A stretch of DNA of 41,517 nt from Sulfuritalea sp. (GTDB lineage: Bacteria > Pseudomonadota > Gammaproteobacteria > Burkholderiales > Rhodocyclaceae): contig JAIFMO010000079.1 of the NCBI GenBank assembly GCA_020048435.1, forward strand, positions 1 through 41,517. Direction: 5' to 3'. Of the stretch, positions 10,579 through 25,154 are shown in pieces; position 1 is the stretch's first letter; every line of letters starts with the position of its first letter. The position numbers and the translations under genes are program-made. The notes beneath the pieces are model-generated. The model was not told the origin of the DNA. It did not search any database and was given only the letters and a program-made list of their open reading frames with translations.

Positions 10579-11586
10579 ATGCGTAAATTTCTCTGGATCA
10601 CCTCATCCCTGATCTTTCTTTTCCTGGCGGGAATCCTCTGGTTCATGGTTTCCAAGGGGGTGTTCCAGCCGAATTCGCCGCAGGCTTCAGCCAAGCGCAT
10701 TGGCGTGGTCAGCCTGACCGCGGTGGACAACCGCACCTTCGAGGGATTCAAGGAGGGCATGACCAAGCTGGGCTATGTCGATCAGCAATCGGTGCGCTAT
10801 CTGGTCGATGCGCCCAGTGGCACGACCGCTGCCGCCCGTGCGAGGCTAAGTGCGCTGCTGGCGGAAGGCGTTGATGCCCTGCTGGTTTCAAGCACGCCGG
10901 TCACGCAAATCGCCAAGGAATTGACGGCGAAGCAGCCGATACCGATCATCTTCGCCCCGGTCAACGACCCGGTGGCAGCCGGCATCGTCCCCAGCCTGCG
11001 GGAGCCCGGCGGCAACCTGACCGGTATACGGCTGCCGGTGGGCGACAAGCTCCGGCTGCAATGGCTGCATGACTTGGCGCCGCAGGCGCGAACGGTGCTG
11101 GTGCCCTACACGCTAACCGACCAGAGCGCGCGGACCAGCCTGCAACAACTCCGCGAAGTGGCCGCGGTGCTCAATATGCAATTGCTGGAATTGCCACTGG
11201 GCGAAGCCGACAGCCTGGCTTCAAGCGCCGCGCGCCTGCCGCCGGCAGATGCGATTTTCCTGCCGCGCGACAGCCGCATCGAAGCCGGCATAGCCGACTG
11301 GCTGAGCTATGCCCGCGCCCAGCGCCTGCCCTTGAGCGCCCCCAGCCTGCTTCAGGTGGAACAAGGCGCGCTTTACAGCTACGGCTTCATGCATCGCGAA
11401 ATCGGCAAGCAGGCGGCCCGCCTCATGGATCAGGTGCTGCGCGGCGTGTCACCGGGGCAATTGCCCGTCGAGGCCGCCGAGAATTTCCTCGGAATCAATC
11501 TGGTCGCCGCGGCTGCCATCGGTTTGTCGATACCGGATGTGGTCATTCGCCAGGCCAGCCTGGTCATTCGCCCCCCGTCGCAATGA
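10579..11586 (+). CDS. Periplasmic ABC_sub_bind-family substrate-binding protein, orphan
   Basis: 335 aa. GGAGG (10569-10573) lies 5 nt before the ATG. An N-terminal hydrophobic stretch (residues ~5-24) acts as signal peptide or membrane anchor. The rest has the two-lobed ABC_sub_bind (PF04392-type) pattern: KRIGVVSLTAVDNRTFEGFKE at the start of lobe 1, then IIFAPVNDPVAAGIV and GGNLTGI, and ending with NLVAAAAIGLSIP. Members normally deliver substrates to an ABC permease; here no permease or ATPase gene is adjacent. Instead the gene overlaps HK4 by ATGA. A role as periplasmic ligand receptor for HK4, in the manner of LuxP/LuxQ or TorT/TorS, is an inference from this coupling. The ligand cannot be predicted. 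Confidence 0.85.
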   Translation: MRKFLWITSSLIFLFLAGILWFMVSKGVFQPNSPQASAKRIGVVSLTAVDNRTFEGFKEGMTKLGYVDQQSVRYLVDAPSGTTAAARARLSALLAEGVDALLVSSTPVTQIAKELTAKQPIPIIFAPVNDPVAAGIVPSLREPGGNLTGIRLPVGDKLRLQWLHDLAPQARTVLVPYTLTDQSARTSLQQLREVAAVLNMQLLELPLGEADSLASSAARLPPADAIFLPRDSRIEAGIADWLSYARAQRLPLSAPSLLQVEQGALYSYGFMHREIGKQAARLMDQVLRGVSPGQLPVEAAENFLGINLVAAAAIGLSIPDVVIRQASLVIRPPSQ

Positions 11587-14284
11587 AATTCATCGGCAGC
11601 CTCCACACCCGCCTCCTGCTGGCCTTCATCGGGCTGGCCTTCGTGCCGATCTTGCTGGTCGGGGCGGTGCTGATGCTGAAGTTTTTCACGCTGCAGATGG
11701 CGGAAATCCAGAACCGGCAGCAAGACCAGCTGGCGCGCGTGGTGGTCGAATCCGAAAATTTCTTTCATAACGTCGAGTCGCGCCTGCAAGACATCAATCG
11801 CTTGCAGCGCGTCATGCGCATGCCCGCCGTGGATCAGCGCAACCTCCTCAAGCTGCTGTTGGCCGATTGGCACGACTTCGAGGAACTGACCCTGCTTGAC
11901 CAACAGGGGCACGAAGTGTTGCTGCTCTCGGACGTAACCGCCGTGCTGCCCGGCGCGAGCGGCAAGCACGACAACCACGATGACTTTCGCGTCACGTCCC
12001 AGACCCTGAACTCGTATGCCAGCCCGGTGCGCCTGGAAAAGGAATCGGGCGAGCCGCTGATGGAACTGTCGGTGCCCTTCATCGACCCGGTCAGCGGCAC
12101 GCTGGAAGGCGTGCTGGTGGCCACCATCCGGGTGCGGCGGCTGTGGCAGGTGGCCGGCAGCGTTACGCTGGCGCCCGGGCAGGTTGTCTATGCCGTCGAT
12201 GGCAGCGGGCACGTCATCGCGCACCCCGATCCATCGGTGGTGCTGCGCCAGACCCTGGCCCCAGCCAACCTGACGGCCGTAAAACGCCCCGGACTATCCG
12301 ACCCCATGGTGTTTGCCGCTCACCGGGTGTTCCGGTTTGGCCAGCAGGATTTCACCATCGTCACCGAGTATTCGCGCGATGCGGCGCTGGTGCCGACCTA
12401 CCAGGCCATGGCCATCGTTCTGCTGGCGCTGCTAGTGACCCTCGTGCTCACTGCGATCCTTTTCCTGTATCTGCGCCATGTCATCATCAATCCGATCGAG
12501 AACATCGCCCGCGTGGCGCAGGCAATCGAGTCGGGGAAGACCGACGAACGGGTCACTGTCGGCGGGGACGATGAAATCGGCCGACTCGCGCTCGCCTTCA
12601 ACGCCATGACCGGGCGACTGCTGGCCTCCGCGAACGAACTGAGCGTGGCATTGGGGCGGCTGCGCCTCTATCGCGACCAGACCCTGATGGGCCACATCGA
12701 ATGGGACCTGGAGTTTCGCGTGATCGAATGGAACCCGGCGGCGGAGCGTATTTTCGGCTATACCCGCGCCGAAGCCATGGGGCGCGCCGCCGCCGACCTG
12801 GTTTTGCCGGAAGCAGTGCGCCCGCTGGTCGCTGCCATCTGGCAGGCGCTGTTGCAGCGCCGGGGAGGCGTCTATCAGGTCAATGAAAATATCAGCCGGG
12901 ATGGCCGTACCCTCGTCTGCGAATGGAACAACACACCGCTCACCGATGCGGACGGCCGTGTCACCAGCGTGATTTCGCTGGTACAGGATATTACCGAGCG
13001 CAGGCGCGCCGAACTTGAACTGGAAAATCATCGCCATCACCTCGAAACACTGGTCGCGGAGCGCACCGTCGCACTCTCCATCGCCAAAGAGCTCGCCGAA
13101 ACCGCCAGCCGCGCCAAGAGCACTTTCCTCGCCAACATGAGCCACGAACTGCGCACCCCCATGAACGCCATCATGGGCATGACCAGTCTGGCCTTGCGCA
13201 AGGCCGCCGATCCGAAATTACGCGACCAGCTCGGCAAGATCGAGCAGGCATCCCAGCGCCTGCTGGGCGTGATCAACGACATTCTCGATATTTCCAAGAT
13301 CGAGGCCGAGCGCCTGACGCTGGAGCAGGTGACCTTCAAGCTCGGCGGGGTGCTGGAAAACCTCATGAGCCTGATCGGCCAGAAGGCGACGGAAAAGAAA
13401 CTCAAATTGCGGGTCCACCTGCCGCCGGAAGTCGCCCGTCAGTCGTTGCTGGGCGACCCCTTGCGGCTGGGCCAGATCTTGCTCAACCTCGCCGGCAACG
13501 CCATCAAATTCACCGAGCAGGGCGCCATCACCCTGCATGCCCATCTGGTCGAAGATAGCCCGACCGCCGTGCTGTTGCGCTTCGAGGTGCAGGATACCGG
13601 CATCGGCATTGCCCCCGAAAATCAGAAACGCTTGTTCACCGCCTTCGAACAGGCGGATGGCTCGATGACCCGAAAATATGGCGGCACCGGGCTGGGGCTG
13701 GCCATCAGCAAGCGGCTGGCCAATCTGATGGGTGGAGAAATCGGCGTCGAGAGCGTCGAGGGCGAAGGCAGCACCTTCTGGTTCACCGTCCGCATGGGCA
13801 AAGCGGACGATGCCGTACCGCTACCGCCGACTTTTTCGGCCGAGTCGACTGAAGCGCGGTTGCAGACGCTTTATGCCGGGTCGCGCATCCTGCTGGCCGA
13901 GGATGAGCCGGTCAACCAGGAAGTCTCGCGCGGCCTGCTGGAAGATGTCGGCTTCACGGTCGATCTGGCCGCGGATGGCGCGGCGGCGGTGGAAATGGCC
14001 AGGAACAAGCACTACGACCTGATCGTGATGGATATGCAGATGCCGCGCATGAACGGCGTCGATGCCACCCGGGCGATCCGCGCCCTCCCCGGCTACGTCC
14101 GGACACCCATATTGGCCATGACCGCCAACGCTTTCGACGAAGACCGGCAGGTCTGCATCGAGGCCGGCATGAACGACCATATCGGCAAGCCGGTCAACCC
14201 CGAGCGACTGTACGAGACGCTGCTGAAGTGGCTGGCACAAGAGAAAACACCGGCCCATGCCGGGCAAGCGCGGCAGGACGCCAA

Positions 14285-14288
<4 letters not shown>
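11583..14288 (+). CDS. Hybrid histidine kinase: Cache-like sensor, HAMP, PAS, REC (HK4)
   Basis: 901 aa; the ATG overlaps the preceding stop (ATGA). Transmembrane helices at ~12-32 and ~276-297 enclose a periplasmic sensor of ~240 residues resembling a Cache fold ([17 protein letters not shown] near the start, [16 protein letters not shown] near the end). Then come HAMP (~298-350, [14 protein letters not shown]), PAS (~360-475), a short coiled coil, HisKA (H521 in MSHELRTP), HATPase_c (~625-738) and REC (~768-884, D817). There is no Hpt. The ATPase-REC linker (744-752, AVPLPPTFS) is encoded by a copy of the dispersed repeat. Co-translation with the solute-binding protein suggests that protein as co-sensor. 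The C-terminal tail after REC ([17 protein letters not shown]) is low-complexity. Confidence 0.93.
13812..13839 (+). repeat. Dispersed 28-bp repeat, copy 2 (27/28)
   Basis: Matches the consensus at 27 of 28 positions; the change (CTACCG for CTAGCG) breaks the central CGCTAGCG palindrome. It lies in HK4 in sense and encodes AVPLPPTFS in the ATPase-REC linker. Confidence 0.9.
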
Positions 14289-17269
<2,981 letters not shown>

Positions 17270-17291
17270 CCACCAGAACCAAAGGACTCGC

Positions 17292-17966
17292 ATGACCGAA
17301 AGCACCCATACGTCTTCACTTGCTGTTGGTCAACGGGTCAGGATCAGTGCATCCGGTGATGGGGCCATGTTTAATGGCAAGATAGGTGTCATCACGAAGA
17401 TCGAAAGACCCGATGTCATGGTGGTGCAGGTGTCGCCCTGTACCACGGCAAGGTTTCGCCCTTCTGCTTTGACCGTGGTGGAAGATGCCCCCCTCTCCTT
17501 CGATAGCGAAAAAGGGTGCCCACAAGGGGCGATGCAACCCCGGAGGCGGGGAGTTTCAGTATTCATGGGAAAGCTGTTCATCGTCCTGGTGCTCCTTGGG
17601 GGCGTCATTGCGTTCAAGGCAGGTGATTACAGGAATGATGCCGCACTACGCAACGTGGATGCCGGGGTAGCCTTGGGGGAGCAAGCATCACGGGCAGTGG
17701 GTCACTTTTTCCTTATGTACGGCGGCTATCCCCGAACCCTCGGCGAGATTCGTGAGCAAATCGAATCGACCCCGATGGCCGAGGTTGCATTGATCCCCCA
17801 TACGGGTGTCGTGGTGATCACACTCCTGAACAAGAACATGTCCAGCATCACTGGCAAGAAGATGTACTTCAAACCGAAAATCATTCAAGGGAAACTGGTG
17901 GGGGTCAGTTGCCGCACCGAGGATGATGAGTTCAGGGAACGGGTGAAGGACAGATGCGACCGATAG
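17292..17966 (+). CDS. SH3/KOW-like, one TM, pilin-like C-terminal domain protein (unknown function)
   Basis: 224 aa. AAGGA lies 5 nt before the ATG, 22 bp after HK5. Residues ~8-62 look like a small beta-barrel KOW/SH3-type domain (VGQRVRISASGDGAMFNGKI). Residues ~92-110 are a single hydrophobic helix. Residues ~111-224 resemble the globular part of type IV pilin-like proteins: GYPRTLGEI, then VVITLLNKN, KKMYFKPKI, and two cysteines (C207, C222) that could close a pilin D-loop. An internal ATG at 17565 would give only the helix plus pilin-like part. Function is unknown; membrane anchoring with the pilin-like domain outside is inferred. Base composition is lower in GC than the kinases upstream. 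Confidence 0.7.
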   Translation: MTESTHTSSLAVGQRVRISASGDGAMFNGKIGVITKIERPDVMVVQVSPCTTARFRPSALTVVEDAPLSFDSEKGCPQGAMQPRRRGVSVFMGKLFIVLVLLGGVIAFKAGDYRNDAALRNVDAGVALGEQASRAVGHFFLMYGGYPRTLGEIREQIESTPMAEVALIPHTGVVVITLLNKNMSSITGKKMYFKPKIIQGKLVGVSCRTEDDEFRERVKDRCDR

Positions 17967-18020
17967 CCCCCCGTCCGTCCATTCCGGGACGGCACGAAGG
18001 AAAAAATTCTCAATTCATGC

Positions 18021-18049
18021 TTGTGTGACAATAGAATATCCACTATGAT
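18021..18049 (+). promoter_or_regulatory. Sigma-70 promoter of the XRE regulator gene
   Basis: TTGTGT (18021-18026) and TATGAT (18044-18049) are separated by exactly 17 bp in an AT-rich stretch, the best promoter match in the window. Transcription would start near 18056, immediately before the palindrome at 18057. Confidence 0.65.
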
Positions 18050-18056
18050 TCGGGCT

Positions 18057-18072
18057 TATGACCTAAGTCATA
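18057..18072 (+). promoter_or_regulatory. Palindromic operator candidate, TATGAC-N4-GTCATA
   Basis: A perfect 6-bp inverted repeat with a 4-bp spacer lies just after the predicted transcription start and 44 bp before the XRE start codon. This position suits an autorepressor site for the downstream helix-turn-helix protein; that protein-DNA link is inference. Confidence 0.5.
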
Positions 18073-18115
18073 CCAAACCATAAATACCAAATCATTCTCA
18101 CAGCGAGGTAACGTG

Positions 18116-18409
18116 ATGAAACAAACGGAAAATATCGATTCACGCGAAATTCGTCGCAAGCTCGGCCTTAACCAGCAGCAATTTTGGTCGCAACTCGGCG
18201 TCACCCAAAGTGGTGGTTCGCGTTACGAAAGCGGGCGCAACATGCCGCGCCCCGTGCAACACCTGCTGCGCCTGGTGCACGTCGAGAATATTGACATTGG
18301 CAAGATTCGGCGTGAAGACTACGAGGTGATCGAGTTCCTCAAGTCACACGAGATGGATTTGTTCAAAGACCTCAAAAAGCGCGCCAAGGCTGCCAAGAAA
18401 GCTGGCTGA
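18116..18409 (+). CDS. XRE-family helix-turn-helix transcriptional regulator
   Basis: 97 aa. ATG at 18116, 7 nt after GAGG, preferred over the GTG immediately before it. Residues ~10-50 form a Cro/CI-type HTH (EIRRKLGLNQQQFWSQLGV, then SRYESGRNMPRPV). The C-terminus is basic (KDLKKRAKAAKKAG), consistent with DNA contact. It is a single-gene unit: its own promoter and palindrome lie upstream and an intrinsic terminator follows 26 bp after its stop. Target genes are unknown; autoregulation through the palindrome is the simplest idea. No toxin gene is next to it, so it does not look like an antitoxin. Confidence 0.88.
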   Translation: MKQTENIDSREIRRKLGLNQQQFWSQLGVTQSGGSRYESGRNMPRPVQHLLRLVHVENIDIGKIRREDYEVIEFLKSHEMDLFKDLKKRAKAAKKAG

Positions 18410-18431
18410 GCCAACGTTACAAACGGTCGAA

Positions 18432-19262
18432 TCAAGGGCTGACCCGCACGGTTAGCCCTTTTTTTTCGATCCGAGCCGCCAGGCCTTCAAGCCATTCGGG
18501 CGGCAAGCGCCCAAGACGCGGCGCCTCGGGCTGGCTGGATGGCCGCGCCAAGCCATAAAGCAGCACACCCGCAATTACATCTTTTTCTTCACCGAGAAAG
18601 TTCAGATAGCAGGCGATGTCCTCTTCGGTTGGCGTCGCGCCATCCAGGGCAATAACGCAGGTCTGTACCCAGGTGGTTGCCAACCCCGCGCACAACCGTA
18701 GCCGACTACGTATTTTTTCGGTATCCAGGCGCACGCCGTTGATGCGAAAAGTCGTGTCCGGCGACAAGGCGTCAATCTTGAACCAGACTTCTCCGCCCAG
18801 TTTCCCCAGCAAGGCCAGCCCCGACCGCACGCGCGACTGACCAACCAAACTGCCATTGGTGATCAACCGCAGTTTGACATCGCCAACCAATCCGTGCCGA
18901 GCCAGCGCATGACCGACAATAGTCACCGCTTTGCCGAACTCTTTCGCGCTGGTCGGCTCACCATTGCCGGAGAAGGCAATATCGACAATGCGCCGCTCAC
19001 TTTCGGGTACATCCCCCCAAAAGTCGGCGCTAGCGGTACGGCTTAGAAACTCGTCCAACTCACTTTCCAGCAAGGCCAGGTCGACAGGCGGCGGGCCGCC
19101 ACGCGCGAGGTTCGGTACCTGACAATAAACGCAGCGCCAGTTACAGGCATTGTTGGGATTGAGATTGATGCCGACCGAAACGCCGCCAGCGCGCCGCGAT
19201 AGCACATGATAAACATAGCGCATGCCCGCGCTATCGCGCGCATGATTCTCGGTCGTCAGCAT
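18432..19262 (-). CDS. Radical SAM domain protein
   Basis: 276 aa. The CNWRCVYCQ motif (Cx3Cx2C, residues ~40-48) binds the [4Fe-4S] cluster used for S-adenosylmethionine cleavage; FSGNGEPT is the usual glycine-rich SAM-binding strand. It is of the compact radical SAM type with no extra cluster motif visible in the C-terminus. Substrate is unknown. It is divergent from queD (63 bp apart), and such neighbours are seen around queuosine genes, but the protein does not carry clear QueE features, so I do not assign that role. Residues ~74-83 (SRTASADFWG) are encoded by a copy of the dispersed repeat in a different frame from the kinase copies. Its last codons overlap the XRE terminator. Confidence 0.87.
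   Translation of the reverse strand: MLTTENHARDSAGMRYVYHVLSRRAGGVSVGINLNPNNACNWRCVYCQVPNLARGGPPPVDLALLESELDEFLSRTASADFWGDVPESERRIVDIAFSGNGEPTSAKEFGKAVTIVGHALARHGLVGDVKLRLITNGSLVGQSRVRSGLALLGKLGGEVWFKIDALSPDTTFRINGVRLDTEKIRSRLRLCAGLATTWVQTCVIALDGATPTEEDIACYLNFLGEEKDVIAGVLLYGLARPSSQPEAPRLGRLPPEWLEGLAARIEKKGLTVRVSP
18435..18466 (+). terminator. Intrinsic terminator of the XRE gene, inside the 3' end of the convergent radical SAM gene
   Basis: Ten-base-pair stem AGGGCTGACC / GGTTAGCCCT (one G-U pair, 5-nt loop) followed by a run of seven T's. It starts one base past the stop codon of the minus-strand gene (18432-18434), so the terminator doubles as coding sequence for the KKGLTVRVSP tail of that protein. 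Confidence 0.85.
19015..19042 (-). repeat. Dispersed 28-bp repeat, copy 5 (26/28)
   Basis: On the minus strand 24 consecutive consensus bases match, then GGGG replaces TCGG. It is in sense relative to the radical SAM gene but shifted by one codon position, reading RTASADF. It is the only intragenic copy outside the common codon phase. Confidence 0.9.
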
Positions 19263-19325
19263 GGCGACTGATATACTTTCATCGTTCCCCGCTTATCACC
19301 CTTTGTACCCCATCGTACTATTCAC

Positions 19326-19781
19326 ATGCAGATCACGCGCCGTCTGGAGTTCGATGCGGGCCACCGCATCCCCGATCACGGGAGTCAGTGCCGTCACCTG
19401 CACGGCCATCGCTATGCCATCGAAATCACGCTGTCCGGCGAGGTCATCCAGGCCGATGGTCAGCCGATGAACGGCATGGTGATGGATTTTTCCGAGATTA
19501 AGGCTATCGCCCTGCGCTGCGTGGTTGACCAATGGGATCATGCCTTCCTGGCCTACAGTGGCGACTTGGCCGTGGTTGCCTTCCTCGATTCGATGCCCGA
19601 TCACAAAACCGTGCTGCTTGACACCGTGCCGACGGCGGAAAACCTGGCGCGGATAGCCTTCGCCCTGCTCGATCCTGCCTACCAGGACAGTTTTGGCAAC
19701 CATCTGCGGCTCGAACGCGTGCGGCTGTACGAAACGCCCAACTGCTGGGCCGACGCCAGCCGAGCCGATCACCACCTCTGA
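19326..19781 (+). CDS. queD: 6-carboxy-5,6,7,8-tetrahydropterin synthase / 6-pyruvoyl-tetrahydropterin synthase family
   Basis: 151 aa. Converts 7,8-dihydroneopterin triphosphate to 6-carboxytetrahydropterin, an early step toward queuosine and other 7-deazapurines. Seen: zinc ligands H13 (FDAGHR) and the HGH pair in CRHLHGHRY, with the Cys of that motif as catalytic residue; DFSEIK; the WDHAFL histidine; and the conserved YETPNCWA near the end. Length fits the family, slightly longer than E. coli QueD. It is divergent from the radical SAM gene and convergent with ftsB. The queC/queE genes are not in the window. Confidence 0.9.
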   Translation: MQITRRLEFDAGHRIPDHGSQCRHLHGHRYAIEITLSGEVIQADGQPMNGMVMDFSEIKAIALRCVVDQWDHAFLAYSGDLAVVAFLDSMPDHKTVLLDTVPTAENLARIAFALLDPAYQDSFGNHLRLERVRLYETPNCWADASRADHHL

Positions 19782-19820
19782 ACGGGGTCGCCCCCTACCC
19801 CCAAAGCCCTGCTGGCAGGA

Positions 19821-20099
19821 TCAGGGTTGCTTCTGCGGCACCTGCACAAACACTTCGCCGTCCTTGATCAAGCCGAGTTCGAAGCGCGCGCGCTCTTCGA
19901 TGGCCTCGTAGCCGGTCTTGAGGTCGCGCACCTCGGCATCGAGCGCGGCGTTGCGAACTTCCAGCTTCTGATTGACCTCGCGTTGCGCCTGCAATTGGCG
20001 CTCCATTTCGCGGCCCTTGAGCCAGCCGCCCTTGCCGAACCACAGTGGATACTGTAGCAGAGCGATCAGGACGACCAGCACCCCAGTGGGCCACTTCAT
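19821..20099 (-). CDS. ftsB: Cell division protein FtsB
   Basis: 92 aa bitopic protein: short cytoplasmic start, one membrane helix (~5-21, [15 protein letters not shown]), a periplasmic coiled coil (~30-68, rich in Q/E/R/L heptads), then [24 protein letters not shown], the typical FtsB/DivIC tail. It forms a complex with FtsQ and FtsL in the divisome. Its place directly after eno (22 bp) is the standard order in beta- and gammaproteobacteria and supports the call. Confidence 0.93.
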   Translation of the reverse strand: MKWPTGVLVVLIALLQYPLWFGKGGWLKGREMERQLQAQREVNQKLEVRNAALDAEVRDLKTGYEAIEERARFELGLIKDGEVFVQVPQKQP

Positions 20100-20121
20100 G
20101 GCAAACGCCTATTGACGGGGC

Positions 20122-21429
<1,308 letters not shown>

Positions 21430-21447
21430 TCAAAATCGGTTCAATGA

Positions 21448-21741
21448 TTAATAGCCTTCGACCAGAATCATGTCGAAGGAAGAAATATCCGCGCGCGCCT
21501 GCCTCGCGGCAACATACTCGGGCGAGGCGTAAAACGCCCGCGCCCGCTCAGTATCCGGCAATTCCACGACCACTAGCCGCTGCGGCCGCCAATCGCCTTC
21601 CAGCACTTCATAAGCGCCACCTCGCACGATAAAACGGCCACCAAATTTTTCGACCGCCAACGAGGACAGCCGCCGATAGTCGGCCATACGCTCCGGATCA
21701 CTCGATTTGGCATCGATCACAAGATAGGCGGGTTTGCTCAT
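21448..21741 (-). CDS. DUF1330 domain protein
   Basis: 97 aa, small ferredoxin-like alpha/beta (dimeric alpha-beta barrel type) protein. Seen: KPAYLVIDAKSSDPERM at the start, GGRFIVRGGAYEVLEG in the middle, and LVVVELPDTERARAFYASPEY near the end, all typical of DUF1330. No enzymatic activity is established for the family that I can apply here. It lies between kdsA and eno with 31-39 bp gaps, so it is probably co-transcribed with them. Confidence 0.9.
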   Translation of the reverse strand: MSKPAYLVIDAKSSDPERMADYRRLSSLAVEKFGGRFIVRGGAYEVLEGDWRPQRLVVVELPDTERARAFYASPEYVAARQARADISSFDMILVEGY

Positions 21742-21772
21742 TTTTCGGAATCTTTCCTGAAAGCGGGAATGA

Positions 21773-22606
21773 TCAGGCCCACTCGACGAAGCCGCGCCGC
21801 TTCACCACGGCATCGAGTTCCATCAGGCTTTCCAGCAGTCCCCTGATTTTTGGCAGCGGCCACGCATTGGGGCCATCCGATAGCGCCTTGTCGGGGTCCG
21901 GGTGCGTTTCCATGAACACACCGGCTACGCCGGCAGCAACCGCCGCGCGCGCCAACACCGGCACGAACTCGCGCTGTCCGCCGCTCTTGTCGCCCTGCCC
22001 GCCCGGCAACTGCACCGAATGCGTGGCATCGAACACCACGGGACAGCCGGTCGTGCGCATGATCGCCAAGCTGCGCATGTCGGAAACCAGATTGTTGTAG
22101 CCAAACGAAGCGCCACGCTCGCAGACCATGATAGCGGCCTCCGGCGCGGCTTCGCGGGCCTTGGCCACCACCTGCATCATGTCGCCCGGCGCCAGAAACT
22201 GTCCCTTCTTGATATTCGCGGGTTTGCCGCACCGCGCCACCGCCTGAATGAAATCGGTCTGACGACATAGAAAAGCCGGCGTTTGCAGCACATCGACCAC
22301 GGCGGCAACGGCCGCGATCTCGCGCTCGTCATGCACATCGGTCAGCACCGGCACACCGATCTGCTTTTTCACCTCGGCCAGGATGTCCAGCCCCTGCTCC
22401 AGCCCCAAGCCGCGAAAGGATTTCGACGAACTGCGATTGGCCTTGTCGAACGACGACTTGTAAATAAACGGCAGCCCCAGGCCGGCACAGATTTCCTTGA
22501 GCTGACCGGCGGTATCAAGCGCCATCTGACGCGACTCGATCACGCAGGGGCCGGCGATCAGGAAAAGCGGATGCTCCAAGCCAACATCAAAGCCGCACAG
22601 CCTCAT
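21773..22606 (-). CDS. kdsA: 3-deoxy-8-phosphooctulonate synthase (KDO-8-P synthase)
   Basis: 277 aa. Condenses phosphoenolpyruvate with arabinose 5-phosphate in lipopolysaccharide core biosynthesis. Seen: [63 protein letters not shown] and [16 protein letters not shown], all family hallmarks in order. The product pathway marks a Gram-negative organism. Placed 31 bp after pyrG and before the DUF1330 gene. Confidence 0.97.
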   Translation of the reverse strand: MRLCGFDVGLEHPLFLIAGPCVIESRQMALDTAGQLKEICAGLGLPFIYKSSFDKANRSSSKSFRGLGLEQGLDILAEVKKQIGVPVLTDVHDEREIAAVAAVVDVLQTPAFLCRQTDFIQAVARCGKPANIKKGQFLAPGDMMQVVAKAREAAPEAAIMVCERGASFGYNNLVSDMRSLAIMRTTGCPVVFDATHSVQLPGGQGDKSGGQREFVPVLARAAVAAGVAGVFMETHPDPDKALSDGPNAWPLPKIRGLLESLMELDAVVKRRGFVEWA

Positions 22607-22637
22607 GGTGCGACCTCCCCTGTTGAACCGTAGCGTT

Positions 22638-24347
<1,710 letters not shown>

Positions 24348-24360
<13 letters not shown>

Positions 24361-24375
24361 CGCCGACTTTTTCGA
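24348..24375 (+). repeat. Dispersed 28-bp repeat, copy 6 (26/28), intergenic upstream of pyrG
   Basis: The only clearly intergenic copy: 26 consecutive consensus bases (24349-24374) between the exonuclease gene and pyrG. It is antisense relative to pyrG. Since no protein is encoded here, its conservation cannot be explained by a peptide function. Confidence 0.9.
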
Positions 24376-24410
24376 CTTCTCCCGCCGACAAACGGGTAGC
24401 GGGAAGCAGA

Positions 24411-25100
24411 TCAGCGCCGCAAAGCCTGCCACCGCGCCCGCCACCACGCAGGCCATTTCAAGACAAATGAGCGCCAGAGGCGACCGATCCGGCCACCCGT
24501 CGGCGGTGGCCTGCCAATGACACCGGCGACACCCGCGACGCCTGGCGACGGCGTGCCTTTGCTGGCGGCCAGTTTCAGCAACTCGGCCGCCCGATACACC
24601 CGCAGAGCCACCTGAGCGTCGTCGGCGGCATAGCGAATCTGGCTTTCGGAGAGGCGCGGCTGCGCCCAGTTCGACGTCGACGCCCGCTTCGACTTTTGCA
24701 TGCGCTTGCCAAAGTAGCGGGCCACGGCCGTCTTGGCGCCGACCGTGTTTCTTTCGCCCTCGCGCCGTAGCACCACGGCAAGATCGACCACGTTTCGGGT
24801 CTCGATGCCCAGCTTGGCTCTCAAGCGAGCGACATCGCTGTCGAGGCCAAAGCCAACCTTGCGAATCCGTTCGGACTCCAGCACCGCCTTCAGACCGTCG
24901 CTATCGGGCAAACGGTCTACGGGAAACAGAAAGGCACGGCTATCGGTAGCCAGTTGCACCAGATGCGGCCCGGTCGACAACTCGCCCTTGGCGAAAGTCG
25001 GTTTGGATTCGGTGTCGAAGCCCAGCACATCCGCCGCCAGCAAAGCGGCTATAGCGTCGGCGGCAACCGCGGGCGTGTCGACGAGCACAATATCGGCCAT
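24411..25100 (-). CDS. DEDDy-type 3'-5' exonuclease (RNase D-like)
   Basis: 229 aa from the ATG at 25100, chosen because GAGGG (complement of 25108-25112) lies 7 nt upstream; an in-frame ATG at 25151 has no such site. Exo I motif FDTES (D and E), Exo II GLDSDVARL, Exo III YAADDAQVAL (Tyr and Asp) give the complete DEDDy metal site. It acts as a 3'-5' exonuclease on RNA or DNA; the HRDC domains of true RNase D are absent, so the substrate is open. The C-terminus is rich in Pro/Gly and then Arg/Trp, of unknown role. It follows arfB by a short gap on the same strand. Confidence 0.88.
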   Translation of the reverse strand: MADIVLVDTPAVAADAIAALLAADVLGFDTESKPTFAKGELSTGPHLVQLATDSRAFLFPVDRLPDSDGLKAVLESERIRKVGFGLDSDVARLRAKLGIETRNVVDLAVVLRREGERNTVGAKTAVARYFGKRMQKSKRASTSNWAQPRLSESQIRYAADDAQVALRVYRAAELLKLAASKGTPSPGVAGVAGVIGRPPPTGGRIGRLWRSFVLKWPAWWRARWQALRR

Positions 25101-25154
25101 CGATATGCCCTCATAGGGCGGCAGCGCCGCATCATCGGGGGTTGGCCGCATCGT

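Noticed and set aside
18116-18409. XRE protein as antitoxin of a toxin-antitoxin pair
   Set aside because: Neighbouring frames encode a radical SAM protein and a pilin-like protein; no RelE/HigB-like toxin frame is present.
19798-19835. Hairpin between queD and ftsB as a bidirectional terminator
   Set aside because: CCCTG/CAGGG stem is short and no T tract follows on either strand.
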